Shown here one piece after another: positions 34,901 to 42,699 of a DNA stretch of 42,699 bases. The DNA comes from Chloroherpetonaceae bacterium (GTDB lineage: Bacteria > Bacteroidota > Chlorobiia > Chlorobiales > Thermochlorobacteraceae): assembly GCA_025055975.1 (NCBI GenBank), contig JANWWM010000023.1:1-42699 (forward strand). The letters run 5' to 3'. Each line of letters starts with the position of its first letter. Position 1 is the first letter of the stretch. The position numbers and the translations under genes are program-made. The notes under the pieces are model-generated. The model made no database searches, had not been told where the DNA came from, and worked only from the letters and a program-made list of their open reading frames with translations.

Positions 34901-35716
34901 TTGATAGACGGGTTCGCCGAAGTAGCGCACGTCGTCGGTGATGACCTTGCACCCCGCGTCGGCGAGGGCTTGAATGTTGTTAATGAACGCCGCTATGCCG
35001 CCAAACGCCGTCGCAAAGGCGAGATTGGCGAGCGGCGCCATGTCTTGAATGATCTCCATCATCGCCGTGCCTTCCGCGCCGCCTGCGCTGTTATCAATGA
35101 CCTGCACGCCGAGCAAGTCGCCCGACGCGATGGATTGTTGGAATCCGTCGCACCCGTCGGAAAGCACGCCGACCTTCACGCCCGCGCCGCGCACGTTGTA
35201 GCGCGAGTGAATCACGTTGGCGCGCGATTTGTCGCGCCCTTGCGAAATCGCGCTTCCCACGTTGGTGATTGGGCGCAAAACGGGTTGAATGGACGCGATG
35301 GCGGGGTGAGCGGCGACCGTTTCCAACTTGTCGAAGGGAACCCAAGCTTGAACGATTTTGAACTCGGCGTTGGTTGCGCCCAACGTCGCGCCGTTTCGCA
35401 GAGCGATGGATTCCAATTGCTCAAACGAGGTCGAGGGCATTGGGCGCAGATAGACGTAAATGCGCCCTCGCTCATCGACTTGAACGCCATATTGGTCGTT
35501 GAATCGCGCGGCGTTGCGCATCAAGGCGTTTTGCGACGTCAAGCCCGCCTCGCGCATCGCGTAAATTTTTTGCAAAACGTTGGATTCGATTTTTTGTTGA
35601 GCGGCGGAACGAGACGATTTTTCCGCGATCAGTCGCACGATCGCGCTTTCTTGCGCGCTCGTCGCAATTGGAAGAGTCAGCAGAATCAGAGAGAGCAGAA
35701 GACGCATGCGTTTCAT
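31964..35716 (-). CDS. Secreted subtilase-like multidomain protein with T9SS type A sorting domain (1250 aa)
   Basis: Begins with a signal peptide (RLLLSLILLTLPIATSAQ). A subtilisin-like domain spans about 180-580: Asp187 in VGVLSDG, SAGNNN with the oxyanion Asn, and Ser520 in FEGTSASAPHVAGIAALM. Where the catalytic His of the HGT motif is expected the sequence is AEGTAMMEII, with Glu215. Then come a proprotein-convertase P domain (about 594-735), an Ig/cadherin-like domain (about 745-825) and BNR propeller units (VMRSTNGGATW, AYRTTNGGTTW, VYKTTDAGATW, VYRTTDGGNSW, ILKSTDNGNNW). Last is a type A sorting domain (NYPNPFNPATTIAYQ ... GVYFYRLQAG) that targets the protein to the cell surface by type IX secretion. 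Whether it is an active protease is open. Confidence 0.92.
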   Translation of the reverse strand: MKRMRLLLSLILLTLPIATSAQESAIVRLIAEKSSRSAAQQKIESNVLQKIYAMREAGLTSQNALMRNAARFNDQYGVQVDERGRIYVYLRPMPSTSFEQLESIALRNGATLGATNAEFKIVQAWVPFDKLETVAAHPAIASIQPVLRPITNVGSAISQGRDKSRANVIHSRYNVRGAGVKVGVLSDGCDGFQQSIASGDLLGVQVIDNSAGGAEGTAMMEIIQDMAPLANLAFATAFGGIAAFINNIQALADAGCKVITDDVRYFGEPVYQDGPIAQKINQVATVNDVVYTVSAGNNNLETYSTDLYVGMSPQTLTQLVGTVHNFGTQASPDDNQTFTAPAGFRVSVELQWADAFGASSNDYDLYIVDANNNTIVASGTSTQNGTQDPLEFALINAGGTYRAIVHLKSGNPVPFKIFYRSFAGTASVSLSSPAAPQVANTGGHAAATGALGCAAVDAGTTATTGSPSTIRSYSARGPVTIYNGGYPNLLEVRNKPDITSFDGARVTGNGGFPTIFEGTSASAPHVAGIAALMRSANRNLNAATVRNIIRNTAVDLGTAGVDPVFGFGRADAYSAVTSVLEGIAQYQNLNLLSIPDNDSVGVSVTLNLTGGGFVNYVALSLSTTHARLGDLVVTLQSPTGTRRTLVNRSGATTGASTAQRAHIALENLATTSIGTTQTNPNLIGYFRPAPDSFAFFGEAISGDWTVTVSDRAAGNTGALQQVGLIVNATPALFAPVFVSTPPTFAIRGVPFSYTVIAAGNPTPTLSLLNGPQGMTLNAATGALTWNPQTAPLGTYRIIIQAQNSQGVARQEFNLLLRESDWIRQTPASQMASYQINEVALAGGSDTLNIWAVGSVSLTSGPTRVMRSTNGGATWFDATGNLPNSRPAFTIGAASSQIAVVGFDNGTAYRTTNGGTTWTQVIWPPPVNTFLNRILFVSPQVGYAQGDHGPAPDLRWPVYKTTDAGATWTLTNTPNAFQQGTDIEYGQNSGMFFLNENVGWFTGVIGNSPQTSPSRVYRTTDGGNSWSFTTLPQGTAFNINIAAFNANDVFVTMQQATPTVRRSTDGGASFFNPTPGLQSIPTAIAARPNTNELYVTTSNSILKSTDNGNNWLPEPIPSTITGLNFLIFANERNGWACGANGMIVKYQPSAIPTANVGDKALDKPQSFKLAQNYPNPFNPATTIAYQLPATSDVKLEVFDVLGRKVATLVDERQSAGAYSVNFNAANLASGVYFYRLQAGSFAETKKMLLVK

Positions 35717-35911
35717 TGGTTTTGGTTGGTTGAGTTGATGGAAATCGCCGCTTGACGAAACGGCGATGTTTGCAAACGATTTAGGAAACTCTGCGCGCGC
35801 AAACGCATCGTTGTCGCAAATGACGCATCAAGGTCGGGCGAGAAGCCATCGTGGCGGCGAGTCGATTCAGGCGAATTGAACAAAGCGTCTCACGCCTCGT
35901 TCTTTGGAAAC

Positions 35912-35985
35912 GGATTCGTCGCGTCGCTTCGCTCCGTTCAGAATGAGTTGACCGAGCTTGCCGTTCCGAGCGCAAGCGAGGAATC
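35912..35985. repeat. Decayed inverted copy pair of a dispersed intergenic repeat
   Basis: GATTCGTCGCGTCGCTTCGC, continuing CTCCGTTCAGAATGAG (about 35912-35947), faces CTTGCCGTTCCGAGCGCAAG, continuing CGAGGAATC (35957-35985). The two are imperfect reverse complements and resemble the GATTCCTCGCTTCGCTCGGA-ATGAC element that I recall scattered through intergenic DNA of many bacterial genomes. It lies just downstream of the receiver gene's stop and could form a hairpin in its mRNA. The surrounding 35717-35990 spacer holds no recognisable gene. Confidence 0.5.
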
Positions 35986-35990
35986 GACGA

Positions 35991-36374
35991 TTAAGAGATC
36001 GAAACTTTCTTCAAATAGATTTTGCTGGCGGTCTCGATCGTTTGCGCCATTCGCTCGAGAACGAAAGGCTTGTTGACGAACTGATAGATGAGACGCGATT
36101 TCAAGTGTTCTTCGACGGTTGGAAAATCCACGAAGCCCGACATCAACACGATCATCACGTTGGGATCGACGGCGCGGATTTTCTTGGCGAGTTCGATGCC
36201 ATTTATCGATGGCATCTTGTAATCCGTTACGCAGACTTCCACCAAGCCTTTGTTTTCCTCTATGAATCGCAGCGCTTGCCAAGGCTGGTCGAAAGTTTTC
36301 ACTTCATAGAGGTCGCTAAAAAAATCTTTGAGCACCTCCAAAATTTGCGTATCGTCGTCAATGAAGATTATCAT
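35991..36374 (-). CDS. Single-domain response regulator (CheY-like receiver)
   Basis: A stand-alone receiver of 127 residues. The acidic triad D6-D7-D8 is in IFIDDD, the phospho-acceptor D51 in VTDYKMP, the switch Ser79 in LMSGF and the conserved Lys102 in VNKPF. No output domain follows, so it must act by protein contact or as a phosphorelay intermediate. It lies 32 bases after arginase on the same strand and probably shares the accD-arginase transcript. The sensor kinase at 30687 is a possible partner, but this is only proximity. Confidence 0.92.
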   Translation of the reverse strand: MIIFIDDDTQILEVLKDFFSDLYEVKTFDQPWQALRFIEENKGLVEVCVTDYKMPSINGIELAKKIRAVDPNVMIVLMSGFVDFPTVEEHLKSRLIYQFVNKPFVLERMAQTIETASKIYLKKVSIS

Positions 36375-36406
36375 TGTCTCGCGGCGTTTAGGTTATGTCG
36401 TTGCGG

Positions 36407-37315
36407 TCAATCCACGATGCGCTTGCCTAACGCGGATTGAACAAGCTCGACGGCGGTTTCCGCCGTGCGATTGCGTATGTCTAAAATAGGATTGTTTTCG
36501 GCAATTTCCATCGAGGCGAGTTTTCCCGTTTCGGCGACGGTTTCCATGATCAAATGCGATTCGCGGTAATCGAGACCGCCTTTGACAGGCGTGGCGACGC
36601 CGGGCGCGATGTCGGGATCCAAGCCGTCCAAATCGAGGCTGATGTGAATGGCATCGACGGATTTGACGAGGTGCGCGACGGCTTTGCTGATGATTTCTTG
36701 AATGCCGCGCTTGTCGATGTCGGTCATCGTGTAAAAATTCACGCCTAATTTTTTAAGCAAGGTTTTTTCGCCTTTGTCCACCGAGCGAATGCCGATGAGA
36801 TGCACATGTTCGGGCGAGAGTTTGGCTCCATTTTCGCCGACGGCGACGAGTTCGGGAAGACCCATTCCGAGAACGGTCGCAAGCGGCATTCCGTGAATGT
36901 TGCCGCTGGGCGACGTGTCGGGCGTGTTGATGTCGGCATGGGCATCGATCCAAATCAAGCCGATTTTTTGACCGCGTCGTTTGAAGAATCTCGATACGCC
37001 CGCGATCGTGCCAATCGCCATCGCGTGATCGCCGCCAACGACGACGGGGAACGTCTCGGCGTTGAGGGCTTCTTCGACGCGAGCGCAAAGGTCGCTTGCC
37101 ACTTTTGCGATCGCATCGAAGAATTTTGCGTTGGGTTTGCCTAACGAGAGATTTTTGCGCGGCGGAACGCAAAGGTCTCCCAAGTCCGTAACTTCGTGTC
37201 CGAGTTCCTCGATTTTTTCTTGCAATCCCGCGATGCGCATAGCGGCAGGACCCAAGTTCGCGCCTTGGTAATCCGAGCCTAAATCGAGCGGAACGCCGAT
37301 GATGCTGACCTTCAT
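36407..37315 (-). CDS. rocF: Arginase
   Basis: Hydrolyses L-arginine to ornithine and urea with a two-manganese centre. Metal ligands are visible: H97 in VVGGDHAMAIG; D124, H126 and D128 in WIDAHADIN; and the two Asp of SLDLDGLDP. GNIHGMPLATVLG contains the His used in catalysis. The 302-residue length and order of motifs match arginase rather than agmatinase, although ureohydrolases are hard to separate without comparison. The ATG at 37315 is preferred over a TTG three codons upstream. It lies 13 bases after accD on the same strand, so the two are likely co-transcribed. Its role may be arginine use for nitrogen or polyamines. Confidence 0.9.
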   Translation of the reverse strand: MKVSIIGVPLDLGSDYQGANLGPAAMRIAGLQEKIEELGHEVTDLGDLCVPPRKNLSLGKPNAKFFDAIAKVASDLCARVEEALNAETFPVVVGGDHAMAIGTIAGVSRFFKRRGQKIGLIWIDAHADINTPDTSPSGNIHGMPLATVLGMGLPELVAVGENGAKLSPEHVHLIGIRSVDKGEKTLLKKLGVNFYTMTDIDKRGIQEIISKAVAHLVKSVDAIHISLDLDGLDPDIAPGVATPVKGGLDYRESHLIMETVAETGKLASMEIAENNPILDIRNRTAETAVELVQSALGKRIVD

Positions 37316-37328
37316 AGCCGCCAAGCGT

Positions 37329-38168
37329 TTAATCGCAGACGAGGTCGAGAAGTTGAGAGACCGTTTTTTTGAGTTCTCGGCGCGGCACGATCACGTCAAT
37401 GAAGCCGTGTTCTTGAAGGAACTCGGCGCGTTGGAAGCCGTCGGGCAATTCGCGGCGAATGGTCTCTTTGATGACGCGCGGACCCGCAAAGCCAATCAGC
37501 GCGCCCGGTTCGGCGAGGTTGAAATCGCCAAGCATGGCGAATGAGGCGGTAACGCCGCCCGTCGTCGGGTCGGTCATCAGCGAAAGGTATGGAATGCCCG
37601 CCTTGTGAAGTCGCGTCAAGCGCGCGGCGGTTTTCGCCATCTGCATCAGCGAGAGCGCGGCTTCCATCATTCTGGCGCCGCCCGATTGCGAAATGACGAG
37701 CAATGGCGCTTTGCGCGCGAGGCTTTTGTCGATGGCGCGCGCCACTTTCTCGCCGACCACCGACCCCATCGAGCCGCCGATGAAGCCGAAATCCATCGCC
37801 GAAACCACCACCTCGCGTCCCGATATTTTCCCGACGGCGTTTCGGCAAGCGTCGTTCAAGCCCGTTTTTTGAATGGTCGAGTGAATGCGGTCGATGTAGC
37901 GTTTGGTGTCCACGAAGTTCAAGGGGTCGGCGGAGCGCAAGTTCGCGTCGAATTCCTCGAACTTTTCGCCATCGAAGAGAATCTCGAAATACTTTTGCGG
38001 CGAGATGCGAAAATGATTGCCGCAACTGGGGCAGACGTAAAGGTTGTCTTCTAACTGCTTGCGATGAATCGTCGCGCCGCATTCGTCGCACTTCCACCAC
38101 AAGCCTTCGGGCATCTCGCGTTTTTTTTCCGTCAGAACCGAAGGACGCTCTCGCTTAAACCAAGTCAT
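37329..38168 (-). CDS. accD: Acetyl-CoA carboxylase carboxyltransferase subunit beta
   Basis: The beta half of the carboxyltransferase that makes malonyl-CoA for fatty acid synthesis. The N-terminal four-Cys zinc ribbon is present (C27, C30, C46, C49 in WKCDECG and VCPSCGNH). It is followed by the crotonase-fold core with [36 protein letters not shown] and [15 protein letters not shown], and by the oxyanion-region [12 protein letters not shown]. The 279-residue length is normal. accA is not in the window, as is common when the two subunits are encoded apart. It is the first gene of a likely accD-rocF-receiver transcript. Confidence 0.96.
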   Translation of the reverse strand: MTWFKRERPSVLTEKKREMPEGLWWKCDECGATIHRKQLEDNLYVCPSCGNHFRISPQKYFEILFDGEKFEEFDANLRSADPLNFVDTKRYIDRIHSTIQKTGLNDACRNAVGKISGREVVVSAMDFGFIGGSMGSVVGEKVARAIDKSLARKAPLLVISQSGGARMMEAALSLMQMAKTAARLTRLHKAGIPYLSLMTDPTTGGVTASFAMLGDFNLAEPGALIGFAGPRVIKETIRRELPDGFQRAEFLQEHGFIDVIVPRRELKKTVSQLLDLVCD

Positions 38169-38233
38169 AGAAAATTGGAACGATTCAGTTTCAAAGAAGA
38201 TAACGAAAACCTTTGCCGAGAAAAAGCCGACGT

Positions 38234-38686
38234 TCAGGCGATAAACTCCTTTTCGCGCGCCTTGACGACGAGCACGGGGCGAACCGCTTTGCGCATCACG
38301 CTTTCCGCCGTGCTTCCCATCAAAAGCCGAGAAAGTCCCGTGCGTCCGTGCGTGCCGAGAATGATGACGTCGGCATCTTCCTTTTCGGCTTGCGCGTTGA
38401 TGGCTTCGGCGGGCAATCCGTAGGCGATGACCTGCTCGACGAGCACGCCTTCGGAGACGATTTCCTTGACGAGAGCCTCCATTTCCGCCTTCGCGCTTTG
38501 TTCGAGTTCGGCTTCGGGCGGAATGTAGGGCACGTTGACATCCGCCGCGATCGGTTGCGGCTGAATCACATGAAGCGCGGTGATTTTGGCGTTCATCGCT
38601 TTGGCAAATTCATTCGCGTATCGCAAGGCGTTGCGCGAAGCGTCGGAAAAATCGATCGGGCAGAGAATCTTTTGAATTTTAATCAT
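38234..38686 (-). CDS. Universal stress protein (UspA family, ATP-binding type)
   Basis: A 150-residue UspA-fold protein. The N-terminal strand [20 protein letters not shown] and the C-terminal nucleotide loop [20 protein letters not shown] are present; the latter fits the G-2x-G-9x-G-(S/T) pattern of ATP-binding members such as MJ0577. Such proteins accumulate in stress and bind ATP, but the exact role varies. It lies 65 bases upstream of accD on the same strand, with a terminator between it and the upstream gap gene, so it likely has its own promoter. Confidence 0.92.
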   Translation of the reverse strand: MIKIQKILCPIDFSDASRNALRYANEFAKAMNAKITALHVIQPQPIAADVNVPYIPPEAELEQSAKAEMEALVKEIVSEGVLVEQVIAYGLPAEAINAQAEKEDADVIILGTHGRTGLSRLLMGSTAESVMRKAVRPVLVVKAREKEFIA

Positions 38687-38720
38687 CGCAACGTCGCGTT
38701 CATTTTTTGAGCGAAAACGA

Positions 38721-38757
38721 CAAAGCCCTCCAACAAAAAACTGAAAGAGGGCTTTTG
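38721..38757 (-). terminator. Probable terminator after gap
   Basis: AAAGCCCTC (38722-38730) and GAGGGCTTT (38747-38755) form a perfect 9-base stem around a 16-base loop, 14 bases after the gap stop codon on the minus strand. The T-rich stretch after it in the minus direction is weak (TTTGTCGTTTTC), so termination may be partial and read into the universal stress gene. Confidence 0.7.
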
Positions 38758-38770
38758 AACGAAGAACGAA

Positions 38771-40113
<1,343 letters not shown>

Positions 40114-41583
40114 TTAAAAGATGTGCTGGAAGCCAAAGAAGAACTGGCTGGCTTCGGCGCTCTGAGCAAAATCAAAGCGCAGAATCGTGGCTTGATTCCA
40201 AGCGATGCGCGCGCCCATTCCGTAGCTCCATCGATAATCGCGGAATCCGAAGTCGCTGATTCTATCCCACACTCTGCCTAAGTCCAAGAACGGCACGATG
40301 CCAAAAGTGAAGTTTTGTCGCAAGGCTTGCAACTTGAAAAATCTCGCGCGCATTTCAAGATTGACCAGCGCGGTGAGCGGTCCCGTGAAGCGATACTCGC
40401 GAAATCCGCGCAAGGAGCGCGCGCCGCCCAAGACTTCCGTGCCGCCCGCTTCGGCTTGGCTTGAAAGGTCGAAGGCTTCATAGAATGGCACGCGGTTTCC
40501 CCAAATGTATCCGAGATTCCAACAACTTGCGAATGTTATGCGCACGTCGTTGCGTTGAAAAACGGGAAGAAAACTTTCAATCTGAATCAAATTCTTGTCG
40601 AAACTGAACTCGGAGCCGAACCACGGGCGAGAGTGTTCATGCGAATACTCAATGAAGACCCCGTGCGATGGGTCGGGCTCGAAGTCGCGCGTGTCGTAAA
40701 TGAGCGCAAAGGCGAAGATGCTTTCGCGTCCGCCGTTGTAGCCCGCGATGTTGCTTCGCGCCCAAGGATTGCCCGGCGTGATGCCCAAAAAGTCTTCGGT
40801 GAGCCGCGTGCGTCCGTTGAGCACATTTGGAACTGCGCTGCCATTGGTGCCAAAGGCTTCTTCGGCTTCGCGCCCAAAGTAATCCTTGATGCCAATGAAG
40901 AGCAGTTCATAGCCAAACATCAGTCGCAGCCTGCCTTCGAGCAAGACGCGCTCAATGAGAATGTTGTAAAGATTTTCCGTGTAGAAAACTTCGTTGTAAT
41001 GGCGGTCAGTTACCTCATCAGCTTCCCCGATTTCAGGTCTGCCACGTCGCACGATGGCAAGGTTTTCCAAGTAAGGATCAATGCGTGAAAAGGTCTGCAC
41101 CTGCCCAGTCGCCTTGTTCAGGAAGCGCAAGGGCTGCATCGTGTTTGCCCCAATGCCGAAGTATTGAAAGTTTGGGTCTTCCTCGAAGACAAAGTCGACG
41201 CGCATTCGCCACGGACCATCAAAGAGATAGGGGAAATCCATATTGATTGCCGCGTCCCACTTGCCGCTCTGGAAGACTTTGAACGACCCCATATAGCGTT
41301 GGCGATATGGCGTGTATTCAAAGAATGGATCGTTGCGGTCGCCATTTTGATAAATGAAAAAGTTGCCGCCGATGCCAAAGCCGTTGATGGGATTCTGCTC
41401 GAACTCAGGTAGTCCCGTAAAATACAAGCCTTCAACTTTGTCTCGAATTTCTTCCTCTGATAGCCGCTTCTCTTCGGCAATTGCAAAAGGCAGTTTGGGC
41501 TTCGGGAGCGAATCGTTGCGTTGCGCAAAGGTTGCCGTCGCAATGAACAGGGCGCAAATCAGAATCGCATAACGCATCATCAT
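40114..41583 (-). CDS. Omp85/BamA-like outer-membrane barrel protein lacking POTRA domains
   Basis: The start at the first of three adjacent ATGs (41583, 41580, 41577) gives a signal peptide ending in FIATATFAQ. The first about 60 mature residues are not POTRA-like. The rest consists of alternating beta strands with aromatic girdles, and the motif LRGFREYRF resembles the conserved VRGF/Y loop-6 motif of the Omp85 superfamily. The chain ends FFFGFQHIF, with the C-terminal Phe of outer-membrane barrels. At 489 residues it is about half the size of BamA. It fits the POTRA-less BamA/TamA-like surface antigens of Bacteroidetes. Function is unknown. No ribosome binding site is visible before any of the three ATGs. 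Confidence 0.8.
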   Translation of the reverse strand: MMMRYAILICALFIATATFAQRNDSLPKPKLPFAIAEEKRLSEEEIRDKVEGLYFTGLPEFEQNPINGFGIGGNFFIYQNGDRNDPFFEYTPYRQRYMGSFKVFQSGKWDAAINMDFPYLFDGPWRMRVDFVFEEDPNFQYFGIGANTMQPLRFLNKATGQVQTFSRIDPYLENLAIVRRGRPEIGEADEVTDRHYNEVFYTENLYNILIERVLLEGRLRLMFGYELLFIGIKDYFGREAEEAFGTNGSAVPNVLNGRTRLTEDFLGITPGNPWARSNIAGYNGGRESIFAFALIYDTRDFEPDPSHGVFIEYSHEHSRPWFGSEFSFDKNLIQIESFLPVFQRNDVRITFASCWNLGYIWGNRVPFYEAFDLSSQAEAGGTEVLGGARSLRGFREYRFTGPLTALVNLEMRARFFKLQALRQNFTFGIVPFLDLGRVWDRISDFGFRDYRWSYGMGARIAWNQATILRFDFAQSAEASQFFFGFQHIF

Positions 41584-41697
41584 AGTCGTAGCGTTTATTA
41601 GTTGATGAAACAGTTGATGAAGCTTTGAAAAAGGCTTCGCCACAGGGGACTTTATCCCCGAAACTCAACCGATGAAAACCTCGCGTTATAGTTGGGT

Positions 41698-42699
41698 CTA
41701 AAAGACGAAGAACAAACTTGCCGTGCCGAAGTAGATGAGCAAGCCCGTAATGTCCACGATGGTCGTAATCGCGGGGCTTGCGGCGACGGCGGGGTCGCCC
41801 CCAAACGCTTTGACCACAAGCGGCAACGCCGCGCCAATGATGGTCGCCGTGATGACTTGCAGCGACAGCGCAAGCGCAATCACGAAAGCAATCATCGCCA
41901 GCGAATACTCCGACGGAATCTCCGTCTCCCACGAGAGAAAGAGCACTTTCGCAAACGCCAGCAAGCCCAAACAAAGCGCAAGCAGCGACGAGACTTTGGT
42001 TTCTTTCCAAAGCACTTTGAGCCAAGCGCCAACTCCGAACTCGCCCAGCGCCAGCGCACGCACGATGACCGTCGCCGCTTGACTGCCCACATTGCCGCCC
42101 GTATCCGCCACCATCGGCATATAGAGCGCGAGAATTAGCATTTTATCCAGAGCCTTTTCGTAATGATGAATGATGATGCCCGAAATGATGCCAACGGCAG
42201 CCAGCGTTACAATCCACGTTACGCGCTTGCGGAAATGTTGCCACGACGACGTTTCCAAGTAGTTCAGCTCTGTATCGCGCTGCGCGATGCCCATAAACTT
42301 TTCCAAGTCTTCGGTATGCTCGGCGCGAATGATGTCCATCGCTTCGTCGTGCGTCACCACGCCCAAGAGCTGCATGTCGCGGTTCACAACGGGAATTGCG
42401 ATGAGGTCATACTTCTCGATTTTCTTTGCGACTTCCTCGCGGTCTTCATCGACGAAAGCGAAGACGAACTCACGATGCACGGCGTCGGCGACGCGCTGCG
42501 TTGGCTCCGCCATAATCAAATCTTTGAGCGTTACGAAGCCCAAGAGCCGCTGTTCGTCATCAACGACATAGATGTAGTAAATCATCTTCTTTGACGGCGC
42601 GTCTTGACGCACTTTCGCAATCGCTTCGGCGCAGGTCATGGATTCAAAGACGGTCGCGTAATCGAGCGACATAATGCCGCCTGCCGTGTCGGGCGGATA
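41698..42699 (-). CDS. mgtE: Magnesium transporter MgtE (5' end beyond window)
   Basis: The frame stays open to the right edge: reading leftwards from 42699 it gives YPPDTAGGIMSLDY, the family's linker into the CBS domains, so the N-terminal domain and true start lie outside. Present are the CBS pair (about 42670-42300: YVVDDEQRLLGFVTLKDLI and IPVVNRDMQLLGVVTHDEAM), the plug helix and five membrane helices. The signature YMPMVADTGGNVGSQAATVI and the last-helix SPAITTIVDITGLLIYF are also present. MgtE is a homodimeric Mg2+ channel gated by cytoplasmic Mg2+ through the CBS domains. It is 114 bases upstream of the Omp85-like gene on the same strand. Confidence 0.94.
   Translation of the reverse strand, partial: YPPDTAGGIMSLDYATVFESMTCAEAIAKVRQDAPSKKMIYYIYVVDDEQRLLGFVTLKDLIMAEPTQRVADAVHREFVFAFVDEDREEVAKKIEKYDLIAIPVVNRDMQLLGVVTHDEAMDIIRAEHTEDLEKFMGIAQRDTELNYLETSSWQHFRKRVTWIVTLAAVGIISGIIIHHYEKALDKMLILALYMPMVADTGGNVGSQAATVIVRALALGEFGVGAWLKVLWKETKVSSLLALCLGLLAFAKVLFLSWETEIPSEYSLAMIAFVIALALSLQVITATIIGAALPLVVKAFGGDPAVAASPAITTIVDITGLLIYFGTASLFFVF

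Noticed and set aside
41645..41659. Small GGGGA/TCCCC hairpin after mgtE
   Set aside because: The 5-base stem has no T-run in the minus direction, so it is too weak to call a terminator.

Overview
The window reads as a chromosomal segment of a Chlorobi/Bacteroidetes-group bacterium, most likely a Chloroherpeton- or Thermochlorobacter-like member of the Chlorobi. This is inference from four things. The CrtISO-type carotenoid isomerase suggests a carotenoid-making phototroph lineage. The complex I operon has 11 genes and lacks nuoE, nuoF and nuoG. A secreted subtilase-like protein ends in a type IX secretion (T9SS) sorting domain. An iron superoxide dismutase suggests exposure to oxygen. No rRNA, tRNA, CRISPR array, intact insertion sequence or prophage was seen.

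Region 1 (1-9162): the start of an exported protein runs off the left edge. A 363-base spacer holding a near-perfect CRP-type palindrome separates it from a small Cys-containing unknown protein. Then come crtH (minus), an ECF sigma factor with a long charged N-terminal extension and its membrane anti-sigma factor, dut, a TPR-like protein, a BNR-repeat lipoprotein, and a two-gene operon of a pterin dehydratase and a UPF0210/DUF711 protein.

Region 2 (9348-20690): nuoA-B-C-D-H-I-J-K-L-M-N on the plus strand, closed by a clear bidirectional terminator. The NADH-oxidising module is absent, so the enzyme probably takes electrons from ferredoxin or another donor. NuoI carries a C-terminal tail of about 150 residues containing repeats.

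Region 3 (20693-26896): a compact minus-strand operon, ykvA-like / ppk1 / membrane protein with a degenerate histidine-kinase-like segment / purine nucleoside phosphorylase. Divergent from it are a large TPR protein and aroE.

Region 4 (26897-30658): a decayed fragment resembling a D12-type DNA adenine methylase, a TonB-dependent receptor-like outer-membrane protein, and an Fe-superoxide dismutase with a Tat/lipoprotein signal.

Region 5 (30687-42699, all minus): an orphan sensor kinase, a 1250-residue T9SS cargo protein, a stand-alone receiver, arginase, accD, a universal stress protein, gap, an Omp85-like barrel and the 3' part of mgtE, which runs off the right edge.

The most interesting items are the NuoI tail in the NuoEFG-less complex I, the exported FeSOD, the ppk1-linked membrane protein with a kinase-like motif lacking the phospho-acceptor, the methylase relic, and the subtilase-like protein with Glu where the catalytic His should be. 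I did not find a clearly new multi-gene system.
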